Shown here one piece after another: positions 37,060 through 44,886 of a DNA stretch of 64,000 nucleotides. Below the pieces are notes generated by a model. That model ran no database searches. It saw nothing but the letters and a program-made list of their open reading frames with translations, and had not been told where the DNA came from. The DNA lies in the NCBI RefSeq assembly GCF_946482605.1, contig NZ_CAMLSE010000029.1, forward strand, positions 32,621 to 96,620, read 5' to 3'. Positions within the stretch are counted from its first letter, which is position 1. Every line of letters begins with the position of its first letter. Origin of the DNA: an uncultured Dyadobacter sp. GTDB lineage: Bacteria; Bacteroidota; Bacteroidia; Cytophagales; Spirosomataceae. A program made the translations under genes and the position numbers.

Positions 37060-38364
37060 ATGAATACAAACTTTACAACCTCCCCTGACCTTGTTGAAAG
37101 CAGGAATTTAAATGTATTTGCAGTGCTGATTTCGGTACTGCTACTCGCACTGATATCGTCATGTAAAAAATCAGGTTCAAATGATTCGGATCCTACGCCG
37201 GTACAGTCCGGAGAAGTGGTCATTGACGGTGATATTTCGATCAATAAGAATTTATCCAATGAAATTTTCAGCATTACTTCGGCCGACCTTCAAAAAGACG
37301 GAAAAATAATCGTCACAGGTCGTTTGAGCAATACCGGGAAAGATAAAGTCTACCGCATCAATGAAAATGGAAAGCTGGACACTTCCTTTGATATTGACAG
37401 GGATGTAAGCTGGCTCGTTGAAAATTTTCGCGACGTAAAAGCACTGGATAATGGCAGTGTTTTAGTAGCCGGAAAGTTTACTGTGGCCGGTAAGGAACGG
37501 CATTTGATTAAACTTAACAGCGATGGTACTCTCGATAAATCTTTCATCACACCATCTTTCTCTGAAAGCGGCGTTGCTTCAAGGGCATTTTTGAACGGCA
37601 TCTACCTTCAGAATGACGGTAAGATACTTGTTAGCGGAAATTTTTCTTCGGTTAACGGGAAATACAAAACAGGACTGGTCCGGTTGAAACAGGACGCATC
37701 GCTCGACGAAACATTTTCGTTTGGCCCAATCAATTCATACAGTTCTGTAACCCATGTGCAGGTGCTGGCAGATGGCAAAATGTTTGTCACGGGAAGCTTT
37801 ACTACAACTGCCGGCAGCATCCGGCGCTATATCTCAAAAACGAGGGCGGACGGATCACCCGACCCAGGGTTTATTTTCAGGGAAGTGCTTGAAGGGAGCC
37901 CTATCACTGCGCCGTCTATCAATTCAGTAGCGATACAGTCCGATGGCAAAATTTTAATAGGCGGCCTTTTCCACAGTATAAACAATACAGAAATAAGAGA
38001 TGGCCGATACGAATATAGTGGATTTGCCCGACTGAATAGCGACGGTTCGCCTGACCTGTCCTTTGCGACGAATAGTGCATTAGATAACAAGTGGGGGATT
38101 CCCAATCATATCATAAGTCTTCCTGGCGGAAAGATTCTAACCGGACATGAAACTTTGCTGCCTGGTTACGCGGGAGCAAAAGATAGCTACCTCAACATCA
38201 TGGATCACAATGGGAAATTCGAACGTAGCCTAAAACTGGGTTTTCTCTCCGGGGATGTCTTTGAAATTATCAGGGTTTCAGACAAAAAATACATCATTAT
38301 TGGCTTTTTCGGAAAACAGTATGAAGAGAAGACCACGCCAATACTGGTATTGGAGATCAAGTAA
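37060..38364 (+). CDS. Delta-60 repeat lipoprotein (beta-propeller-like)
   Basis: A protein of 434 residues. The N-terminal hydrophobic segment ends in L-I-S-S-C-K-K-S-G, a lipobox. The body has six or seven repeats of the delta-60 type, each with Q-x-D/N-G-K-I-L/I-V-x-G-x-F and R-L-x-x-D-G-S-x-D-x-x-F (for example Q-S-D-G-K-I-L-I-G-G-L-F). These repeats form a propeller-like surface. The protein is probably displayed at the outer membrane; its partners are unknown. Confidence 0.88.
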   Translation: MNTNFTTSPDLVESRNLNVFAVLISVLLLALISSCKKSGSNDSDPTPVQSGEVVIDGDISINKNLSNEIFSITSADLQKDGKIIVTGRLSNTGKDKVYRINENGKLDTSFDIDRDVSWLVENFRDVKALDNGSVLVAGKFTVAGKERHLIKLNSDGTLDKSFITPSFSESGVASRAFLNGIYLQNDGKILVSGNFSSVNGKYKTGLVRLKQDASLDETFSFGPINSYSSVTHVQVLADGKMFVTGSFTTTAGSIRRYISKTRADGSPDPGFIFREVLEGSPITAPSINSVAIQSDGKILIGGLFHSINNTEIRDGRYEYSGFARLNSDGSPDLSFATNSALDNKWGIPNHIISLPGGKILTGHETLLPGYAGAKDSYLNIMDHNGKFERSLKLGFLSGDVFEIIRVSDKKYIIIGFFGKQYEEKTTPILVLEIK

Positions 38365-38634
38365 CGAGATCCATTGATCCAGGCCACTTCAAATTTCTGA
38401 TGATTTCCATTGAAGCCTTTGAAGCAGCAGTGTCCTGGCGTGGCTCGCTAAGTCGCGGGGTAGATGTCTGAGTTGGTACATGATCCCTCAAAACAATTTG
38501 CACCCGTGTTACCTGAATAGTACGTTACGCAAACCGATACGAAACTATCAATGATATACGTCGCATTGTTTATCGCATCCTCTTTTCCTTTAAACTCAAA
38601 CAGCCCCCATTCATGAAACGTACTCGTGATATTT

Positions 38635-38762
38635 CTAATATTGTATAATCCGGTATGTCGTAACAAGCGCCTTCTTTCTGACCTGCAAAAGGTATGTCCC
38701 GGCGGCTAACCGAGACACATCGATAGACATACTCGTGGAAATTGACTTAGCTGTATAGCATT
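38635..38762 (-). pseudogene. Remnant of a T9SS type A C-terminal sorting domain
   Basis: Minus-strand translation of this stretch gives S-M-S-I-D-V-S-R-L-A-A-G-T-Y-L-L-Q-V-R, followed by T-T-Y-R-I-I-Q-Y and a stop. The D-V-S-x-L-x-x-G-x-Y-L-L-x-V pattern is the hallmark of type A sorting domains that send proteins through the type IX secretion system of Bacteroidota. There is no start codon or cargo domain upstream in the same frame, so this is the tail of a deleted gene. Confidence 0.6.
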
Positions 38763-38789
38763 TTTACGTTGGCTATGCATAAAACGACG

Positions 38790-39491
38790 TCAGTTTAATG
38801 CACTGGTCACCCACACCGACAATCCCCCCATCTCACTCATTCCCATTGCTTTGTAGGCTTCCATGTTTTGTTCCCGTTCATAAGTTATAACTTCCTGAAC
38901 TGGCCAGACTGAACGTGCGGCGGCGATGCAGGTTAAATAACAAGCATCAAAATCACTGGCTTTACAGAAGAAGTTAGTAATCCCCGCGATAACCCCACTC
39001 CGGTTGATAATCGCGCCTGAGACCAGACATTCCTGCGAGTAGATAGCGATTATACGCACATCCGGATGAGCCAGCAGGCTCTTCTTGAACACATCGTGAC
39101 CATTACCATCGTTCCAGGCATTTTGCCAACGTGCGAGCTCATCACCAGTCGATACGAAATGGTAAGGTAGCGGCGCATGCGCCACTAATGGGGCCAGCAA
39201 CCAATGAGCCTTGAATAAGCGGGCAAAACCCAACGTCCCCAGGCCAAGCGAATCATATGCGTCTTTGATGGATAAACTGCCTTCCAGCTCAGCAATCTTT
39301 CGCCCGATTGTTTGTAAGTCGCAAATCGGATTTAGCGAAATAATGTTGGGATAAAACATCGGGGGTTGCCTGGCACAGCTCCAAAAGGATGGCTCCCAGT
39401 TCCCGAGAACACCGTGACTGTCGCACACGATGGAACACCACTCCGCATTGTTTCGTACAGCAATGTTTAATAAATCGTTACCGCTGATCAT
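38790..39491 (-). CDS. GNAT-like hypothetical protein
   Basis: A protein of 233 residues. The C-terminal third (V-S-G-A-I-I-N-R-S-G-V-I-A-G-I-T-N-F-F, then V-I-T-Y-E-R-E-Q-N-M-E-A-Y-K-A-M-G-M and a final L-S-V-W-V) has the strand-helix layout of a GNAT-type domain that lacks a clear acetyl-CoA loop. The N-terminal part is helical. I start at the ATG at 39491; the frame runs open for another 255 bp, but that part covers the remnant of another gene read in a different frame. It is isolated among decayed genes, so it may be a recent arrival or nearly silent. Confidence 0.55.
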   Translation of the reverse strand: MISGNDLLNIAVRNNAEWCSIVCDSHGVLGNWEPSFWSCARQPPMFYPNIISLNPICDLQTIGRKIAELEGSLSIKDAYDSLGLGTLGFARLFKAHWLLAPLVAHAPLPYHFVSTGDELARWQNAWNDGNGHDVFKKSLLAHPDVRIIAIYSQECLVSGAIINRSGVIAGITNFFCKASDFDACYLTCIAAARSVWPVQEVITYEREQNMEAYKAMGMSEMGGLSVWVTSALN

Positions 39492-39529
39492 GTGGAATTC
39501 TGGATTATAACAAAAGCGATGGTTAATCG

Positions 39530-39889
39530 GTGGAGCATGCAGCCGGTTCGAAGTTCTGATACTGCAGGTGAAGGTCACTTTGGATCTGGCAGTAACTGTA
39601 CCAGGGCCCCTTCTCCGTGCCTGAGGTAAAAGCGACAAATTTGGCCGGCTTATCGCGCGCCGCATTCTCAAAACGGGAAATGACCGTAGCCGCAGGGTCG
39701 TAGAAAGCCTTGTCCTCTGTAAGCGTTTTTGCGGGCCCGCATTCATCGTAATTATTTTACCTGAACATTGTCAACCACCCAATCGGAAAATACGGCAGAT
39801 AGCAGATCCTTTCGATCAACCGGTTGCTGTGCGTTTACAGGGATCGATGCTGGTGTGAATGAAAGAAGAAAAAAGCGCTGCTTTTGCAT
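39530..39889 (-). pseudogene. Remnant of a secreted protein gene
   Basis: On the minus strand an ATG at 39889 opens a signal-peptide-like sequence (M-Q-K-Q-R-F-F-L-L-S-F-T-P-A-S-I-P-V-N-A-Q-Q) continuing to V-F-S-D-W-V-V-D-N-V-Q-V-K and a stop. After a frame change, a good protein sequence resumes: T-L-T-E-D-K-A-F-Y-D-P-A-A-T-V-I-S-R-F and F-V-A-F-T-S-G-T-E-K-G-P-W-Y-S-Y. The two pieces read like one broken secreted protein. The product is not recognised. Confidence 0.5.
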
Positions 39890-40137
39890 AGTTATTGACG
39901 GAAAAGAAGTGGTCACCGAGGTTTAAGTAAGGCAGATGCCTTCACAATGCGAAGTTCCAAAAACCAATTTTGACCAGAAACAGTGGGCGATGTGAAGTGC
40001 TTAAATTGCGTTTTAAAATGTTAGTCCGACACACTGAGTCGTTTCTACCGGACGTCCACCGGCGTGAGAAAAGAAAGGTGGGTTTATGAAGTATCAATGG
40101 ACTATTGCGATAGATAAAGGGAAGTGAGTCACACGGA

Positions 40138-40425
40138 TTACTCCTGGAAGTGCGCATTGCCGACGACCTTGGTACAAAAGTGGTCCGGTTCGATACCAAT
40201 CTCACCGAATTGCCCCACATAAGCTATTTCCTCGAACCGACCTGTCAATAACGATAGAGCAGGTTGGTAGCTGGGCTGATAAGTGCTTCTAAAATTGTCC
40301 ACAGAAGCCATGCCTTCAATAACGATCAGGTATTTGATCCGGTCGTCCGGAAATTTTATTTTAAGGCTCTCTACGAGCTTCTGAATACTAAGTCCTACTA
40401 GAGACCTTCGGCCTTATAGACGAAG
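40138..40425 (-). pseudogene. Remnant of an OmpA-like C-terminal domain protein
   Basis: On the minus strand an open stretch of about 95 codons without a usable start reads I-Q-K-L-V-E-S-L, then R-I-K-Y-L-I-V-I-E-G-M-A-S, then Y-Q-P-S-Y-Q-P-A-L-S-L-L, and ends F-C-T-K-V-V-G-N-A-H-F-Q-E. The I-V-I-E-G-x-A-S followed by an L-S-Y-x-R-A-L-S-L-like helix is the pattern of OmpA/MotB peptidoglycan-binding domains. The assignment is tentative; the piece is clearly truncated at its 5' side by a stop codon. Confidence 0.4.
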
Positions 40426-40478
40426 TGTGTATCTTTGAGAAACCCTGTCACCTGCCCAATTTTGTTTTTACCATTACT

Positions 40479-40940
40479 ATGAATTTTACCCCCGGACAAC
40501 GCATATCGACGCGTGCTGAAGATTTCCTGATCACAGGCGTGCAAGATGGATACTAAGTGTAGAAGGAATTAGCGAACTTGTTAAAAGTAAGCGATTTAAG
40601 TTCGATACAGCGATTGACAAGGGCATAAAGGTGCTCAATCCCGTCAACACCAAATTGGTGGCCGATACTGACTATGGCTATCGTAAAACTAAGTTGTTTC
40701 TTGAAACGCAACTAAGGAACAGCACTTCTTACAGCAAGAAGGTCACGATTTGCACATAAGGCTGCTTTCAATGTTTCAAATTACCAGTTTGATCCTACCC
40801 TAAAGGCGTTCAAGCAACCTCGACCGCGTATCCTCATTGCTGATGGGGTCGGACTGGGTAAGACCATTGAAGTCGGGGTTTTTCTCGCAGAAATGATCAA
40901 GCGCGGGAAAGGTAAGCGAATCATGGTGTTAGTGGGTATT
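40479..40940 (+). pseudogene. 5' remnant of an SNF2/DEAD-type helicase gene
   Basis: The ATG at 40479 begins M-N-F-T-P-G-Q-R-I-S-T-R-A-E-D-F-L-I-T-G, hits a stop, and resumes in another frame with W-I-L-S-V-E-G-I-S-E-L-V-K-S-K-R-F. A second shift leads to [16 protein letters not shown], a Walker A motif of SNF2-type helicases (usually A-D-E-V-G-L-G-K-T). The frame then runs into the IS21-family element. At least two frameshifts and the truncation show it is dead. Helicases of this type belong to several phage-defence systems (DISARM, Zorya), but nothing here decides which. Confidence 0.65.
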
Positions 40941-40944
40941 TCGG

Positions 40945-40982
40945 AGAAGTTGACCACCTGATTCCGTGGCAAATTGACCACC
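40945..40982 (-). repeat. Left terminal repeats of the IS21-family element
   Basis: Two copies of (A/G)TTGACCACCT lie at about 40949 and 40972. They are inverted relative to the copies at the right end, and are binding sites for the IstA transposase in IS21-type elements. Confidence 0.6.
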
Positions 40983-41052
40983 TAAATGTCTGGCGGCCGG
41001 TAGCAGAAAAAAGCTGTAGAAGCAGTTTCAAATTTAGTTAATTAAGGTCGTA

Positions 41053-41802
41053 TTATTGGTAGCTGTTTTCGGGCTCTATTTTTTTCTTTCTTCTCATCGA
41101 TTCCCCCCTCAGTTCTATCCGGTGCGCGTCGTGGACAATGCGGTCCAGGATAGCGTCGGCAATGGTTTTTTCACCGATCACTTCATGCCATTTGCTGACG
41201 AGCAACTGCGAAGTAATAATCAACGATGCTTTTCCGTGCCGGTCTTCGATGATCTCCATCAGGGCGGCCCTGCTCTGTGCATCGAAGGGCTGGATACCGA
41301 AGTCATCGAGCACCAACAGGTGCTGCCGTTCGATCCTTGCGATTTCCTTGATATAAGAGCCGTCAGCCTTGGCCATTTTCAAGCGGGCGAACAGTTTTGG
41401 GGTACTCGCGTAAAGTACGCGGTACCCCTGGATGCAGGCTTGATGGCCGATGGCAGTTGCCACATAGCTTTTGCCGATCCCGGTGCTGCCGGTGATCAGC
41501 AGGTTCTCATTGCGGGTGATAAAAGAGCAATCAGCCAGGCGCATGACCTGGTTACGATCCAGACTGCGATCAGCATGGTAATGGATATTTTCGACGACGG
41601 CTTTATAACGGAACCGGGCCTGGTAGATCTGCCGCTCTACGCGGCGGTTGTTGCGATCGTCCCACTCGGCGTCCACAAGGTACCCTAATAGCTCATCGGC
41701 CGTATAATCATTAGTTTTCCCGCTTTCCAGGCTGGTTTTGAAGGCATGGAACATGCCATAAAATTTAAGCTTACGCAGCTTCTCCAAAGTGTCATTGTTC
41801 AT
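41053..41802 (-). CDS. istB: IS21-family transposition ATPase IstB
   Basis: A protein of 249 residues. It has an N-terminal helical domain and a DnaC/DnaA-like AAA+ ATPase with Walker A L-I-T-G-S-T-G-I-G-K-S-Y (about 100-111), Walker B L-L-V-L-D-D-F-G-I-Q and sensor I-I-T-S-Q-L. IstB forms ATP-dependent assemblies that choose the target DNA and stimulate IstA. It is intact, full length for the family, and lies directly downstream of istA. Confidence 0.95.
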   Translation of the reverse strand: MNNDTLEKLRKLKFYGMFHAFKTSLESGKTNDYTADELLGYLVDAEWDDRNNRRVERQIYQARFRYKAVVENIHYHADRSLDRNQVMRLADCSFITRNENLLITGSTGIGKSYVATAIGHQACIQGYRVLYASTPKLFARLKMAKADGSYIKEIARIERQHLLVLDDFGIQPFDAQSRAALMEIIEDRHGKASLIITSQLLVSKWHEVIGEKTIADAILDRIVHDAHRIELRGESMRRKKKIEPENSYQ

Positions 41803-41927
41803 TGTATGGATTGTTTAAAAGGTTACTGATAATATTCTTCACCCCTGATATTGTCGTGGTTAGGCATCGGCAGCTCGTCGGCGAACAGGCTGTCCTCGTA
41901 CTGGTCCATCTTCTTTTCCAATATCAT

Positions 41928-43373
41928 CTAGATGATTTTGTAGTTGTAAATACCATAGCTCAACGCGCGCTGGCATGCGCTGATCAGCCGCTGTTCGCCA
42001 GCCTTTTTTGCGAAGGACAAAATGCCGATGCAGGAGCGGTAGGCCTGCTCGGGATGCTGCTTACGGTCCAGTATTTTCAGGATATAAAGCCTTACGTCAT
42101 CGTGGATCGAGGAAGCCCATTCGACGAACTTATCCGGGGTCCATTCGGTCAAAAAGCGGTGCGTGCTGGCCAGGTGCTCTTTATCGGTCGAGTAATTGTA
42201 GGGGCTTTTGACACGCTGGTGCAGTGCTATGCGCTCATAACGATAGTAGATCTCCACCAACGTGCCCGAGAACAGCAATTTGACCTTCTTGCCGATGAAC
42301 CGGTACGGGACGCTATAATAGTGCTTGTCGATGCTCTGGTTCACGTGCCCGTTTTTCATCACGGTCGCATGCGACTGCTTTTTGAACTCGTAGCGGAGCA
42401 GCGGCAGCGGAGAGAGTGCACCTCGCTCGATCTCTTCGAATTGAAGCCTGCGGGTGTAATTGCGACCGCGCAGGAGCTGATTATTATGGACTTCCAGGGC
42501 CGCCCATATGGCTGCGTTTAGCTCGGATAGTGAGTTAAAAACCTGCTTTCTTAAAGGCGCATAGATCCGGCTGTAAACGATTTTAACAGCCCCTTCGACC
42601 AACGCTTTGTCGCGTGGCCGGTAAGCCCTGGTGGGTAATATGGTGGTCCCGTAATGGTTGGCAAAGTCCTCAAAAGTCTCGTTCAGGGTAGGTTCATACC
42701 GGTTGCTCTTGGTGACGGCCGCCTTTAGATTATCCGGGACTACGGCCGCCGGAACGCCACCGATGTAATGAAAAGCATTCTCACAAGCCAGGATCAGATC
42801 TTCTTTTTGCTGGCTCATAACCGCTTCTACATAGGTGAGCTGGCTGGCACCCAGGATGGCAATAAAGACCTCAACCTCAATTACTTCGCCAGTATCCCTG
42901 TTTACGAAGCTCAGCTTTACACCGGCAAAATCGATATAGAATTTATCGCCCGCTTTATGGTCCTGGTGCATAACAGGATTTACCCGGGCCTTCCACTGAG
43001 CCAGGTGGAAGCAGAACTGGGTATAGCCAAAACCGTCAGGGAATTCCTTTTTGTAGCTCTCCCAGAGCGAATAACGCGTCTCGCCGGTTTTTTTGAGCTC
43101 TTTATCTATCCGGGGAAAACAGCGCTGTAAGTTCAACAGCCTATCCTGCGGCGGCATCTGTCTAACTGCACCGAAAAACTCGTCCAGCTCCTTATCGTTC
43201 AGGCCGTTGATCTGCTCGAAAGTCAGACCGCTCGCTTCAAAAGTAGCCATGTACTTCTTGGCCGTATTGCGGGAAACGCCCGTTTGCTCAGCTATAAAAA
43301 GCTTGCTGCGCCCTTGACTGTACATCCTTAGGATCTGTCTTATCTTATTCATGCTGATAGTCGAATTAGCCAT
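41928..43373 (-). CDS. istA: IS21-family transposase IstA, cut short by an in-frame TAG
   Basis: The protein has 481 residues as terminated. It has an N-terminal helix-turn-helix (L-F-I-A-E-Q-T-G-V-S-R-N-T-A-K-K), a DDE integrase core with D in F-Y-I-D-F-A-G, D in V-V-P-D-N-L-K-A and E in K-A-L-V-E-G-A-V, and a beta-barrel C-terminal domain. After the TAG at 41928 the same frame continues for 34 codons (M-I-L-E-K-K-M-D-Q-Y ... N-H-D-N-I-R-G-E-E-Y-Y-Q) to TAA at 41823. That is the usual IstA ending (H-x-N-I-R-G-x-x-Y-Y), so the TAG looks like a nonsense mutation of a native codon. The ATG at 43373 is preferred to a GTG nine bases upstream. Confidence 0.9.
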   Translation of the reverse strand: MANSTISMNKIRQILRMYSQGRSKLFIAEQTGVSRNTAKKYMATFEASGLTFEQINGLNDKELDEFFGAVRQMPPQDRLLNLQRCFPRIDKELKKTGETRYSLWESYKKEFPDGFGYTQFCFHLAQWKARVNPVMHQDHKAGDKFYIDFAGVKLSFVNRDTGEVIEVEVFIAILGASQLTYVEAVMSQQKEDLILACENAFHYIGGVPAAVVPDNLKAAVTKSNRYEPTLNETFEDFANHYGTTILPTRAYRPRDKALVEGAVKIVYSRIYAPLRKQVFNSLSELNAAIWAALEVHNNQLLRGRNYTRRLQFEEIERGALSPLPLLRYEFKKQSHATVMKNGHVNQSIDKHYYSVPYRFIGKKVKLLFSGTLVEIYYRYERIALHQRVKSPYNYSTDKEHLASTHRFLTEWTPDKFVEWASSIHDDVRLYILKILDRKQHPEQAYRSCIGILSFAKKAGEQRLISACQRALSYGIYNYKII

Positions 43374-43436
43374 ACTTTCCACGGTTGGTATCCGCCAAAA
43401 ATATGGGTGATTCTACAGCATTTTTCTGCTTGACAG

Positions 43437-43568
43437 GGTGGTCAGTTTGCTCCGGAATCCACTGGTCAGTTTCCTCCGAAACAGGTGGTCAGTTTGCTCC
43501 GAAACGGGGTGGTCAATTTCAGCCGGAACAGGTGGTCAGTTTAAACTGAAATGGGGTGGTCAATTTCA
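43437..43568 (-). repeat. Right terminal repeats of the IS21-family element
   Basis: About six tandem copies of a box GGTGGTCA(A/G)TTT, spaced 20-25 bp, occupy the right end of the element upstream of istA. They are probable IstA binding sites and may also regulate the istA promoter. Confidence 0.7.
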
Positions 43569-43580
43569 CCGAATTTTCCA

Positions 43581-43668
43581 CCACATACCAAGCTTTCTTC
43601 AAATCGCCGTCGCGGTCGCGCAACACTGCCAGCTTGTAGGGAAGTCCTTCCTTGTGGTCTTTTTCCAT
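43581..43668 (-). pseudogene. 5' remnant of an integrase-like gene
   Basis: The minus-strand ATG at 43668 opens M-E-K-D-H-K-E-G-L-P-Y-K-L-A-V-L-R-D-R-D, continues G-D-L-K-K-A-W-Y-V-V and then enters the insertion sequence. The L-x-D-R-x-G-D-L-K-K-x-W-Y-V pattern resembles the N-terminus of Bacteroidota tyrosine recombinases. The fragment is short, so the assignment is tentative. The gene is cut by the IS; no remainder of it is seen on the other side. Confidence 0.4.
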
Positions 43669-43701
43669 GCCGAAGTTTGGCAAGTTATTTGTCACGACTA
43701 T

Positions 43702-43733
43702 AAAAAAAGCCCCTCCTGCTATCAGGAAGGGCC
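43702..43733 (-). terminator. Rho-independent terminator-like hairpin
   Basis: On the minus strand a 10-bp stem with one mismatch (GCCCTTCCTG / CAGGAGGGGC, loop ATAG) is followed by seven T residues. It would stop transcripts coming from higher coordinates before they reach the integrase-like remnant. Confidence 0.6.
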
Positions 43734-43953
43734 AAAGGCAGAGTAGAGAGGATTTGAAACCTGGTATTTAACGCTCTGTTAAACAGTAAGTTGTAGGATT
43801 TCAAAAACTACTTCCACGATTCACGATATCAGCTCAAAACACCTCGCGAGAAACTTGTATAACTAGCTGATTATCAATTAATAACAAGCCTATTTTTATA
43901 CAAAGTTATGGAATCCCTGTTTAAGGACAAAAATTGGTTTGATTTCTTCTGCA

Positions 43954-44006
43954 CCTTAGGTTCGAATCCCTCGTCTCCGAGGGTTCGAATCCTTTTCCCC
44001 CGGCAG
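43954..44006 (+). other. tRNA 3'-end-like fragments, possible attachment-site scars
   Basis: Two T-arm-like segments lie side by side: AGGTTCGAATCCCTCGTCTCCG and, overlapping its end, GAGGGTTCGAATCCTTTTCCCC. Each has the GGTTCGAATCC T-loop followed by an acceptor-like 3' half, but there is no matching 5' half, anticodon arm or CCA. Such partial tRNA ends are left by integrases that use tRNA genes as attachment sites. Confidence 0.45.
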
Positions 44007-44336
44007 ACTAGTTAATGGCTTTTAATAAGGAATTTGTTCTTCTAGACAAGGACAATTAACTGTTAGCGTCAGTCGCTGAACAAAGAAGATTTGGTCGGTA
44101 CAGCTCCTCTCGCTTTGAGTTATGTATTCTCCAACCGTTTCTCATTGATGGGACGCTTCGGGCCTGGTCAAAACGATTGGCATAGCTTTACCGATTTTCT
44201 AGGGGTCCGGCATGGAGGGTATTGAAGGAGAGATTAGTACTTAAATCAGCGGGGTCTGTGATCCTTTGAACATTGACTTAATCAGAGATTCGATGAAAGA
44301 GCAACAGGGATAGGTGCATAGTCGAAAAATGTCAAC

Positions 44337-44372
44337 AAATGTCCAGTTTTTAAACTAAAAAACTGGACATTT
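44337..44372. repeat. 36-bp palindrome, near copy of an AbiE operator
   Basis: The arms AAATGTCCAGTTTT and AAAACTGGACATTT are perfect complements around a TAAACTAA centre. The same arms occur at 58690-58725 upstream of the abiE genes, with a different centre. No abiE-like gene is next to this copy. Confidence 0.8.
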
Positions 44373-44886
44373 ACTATGTAAATGTATAAGATTGGAAAAT
44401 GAAAGTGTCTGTCTTGAATACTCTGCTAACGTATTTCATCTTTCAGAAATAGCTTTAGCGTGTTCGGTACTGCATCTTCATCTGCTTCGATATCTTCCGT
44501 CCCCTTATCTGTGATCCTGGATATTCTATATCGAAATGCGGGGAAGCTTACATATCCACTGTTGCTAAAATGTATTTTTGCAAACAAGACTATTAGAAGG
44601 GAAGAATCGGGATCACAGTTTCGTCGGGAGCTAAATTTAATTTTATAGTGAATTTGCTGTCAACTAAGAAAATCACATTTTAAAAAAATTAATTAATATT
44701 AATTCAAGCGAGGGAATGGTTGGTTGATTTTATCATGGGATTCGAATTATTATGCCCTTATAACGCGAAGTTTGGATAACTCGGGACGCCTGCTTCATAG
44801 TTGTGAATGTGCTCTGTTTAGACTGTGCAGCCAATTATTGATACACGTGAATGCGTATTTTGCGCGATCCATTTTTAATTTTTCTC

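Larger units (their letters stand above)
40933..43580 (-). mobile_element. IS21-family insertion sequence (about 2.65 kb)
   Basis: The element has the istA-istB pair typical of IS21 and inverted ends. The left end reads TGGGTATTTCGGAGAAGTTG and the inverse of the right end reads TGGAAAATTCGGTGAAATTG. Both are followed by ACCACC, and internal copies of the GGTGGTCA(A/G)TTT box are present at each end, two at the left and about six at the right. No target-site duplication is visible: the left flank ends GTGTTAG and the right flank begins CCACATA. The two flanks belong to different genes. Confidence 0.85.
43734..44886. other. AT-rich intergenic region at the island junction
   Basis: About 1.15 kb without a supported gene. 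It holds the tRNA-end-like fragments, the palindrome at 44337-44372 and short open stretches of no family likeness (about 50 codons at 44068-44226 and 62 codons at 44460-44648). Base composition drops in GC from here rightward, marking the left edge of the acquired region. Confidence 0.5.

Noticed and set aside
38448..38666. 72-codon open frame on the minus strand
   Set aside because: It overlaps the T9SS sorting-domain remnant in another frame and has no recognisable domain; it could be a remnant, but I cannot support it as a gene.
39492..39746. Extension of the GNAT-like gene to an upstream start
   Set aside because: The added 85 residues are Arg-rich and out of frame with the secreted-protein remnant that occupies this DNA.
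41056..42521. Two long plus-strand frames across the IS element
   Set aside because: They are antisense to istB and istA, which have full family motifs.
44460..44648. 62-codon open frame on the plus strand
   Set aside because: Ser-rich start and no family likeness in an AT-rich spacer; not supported.
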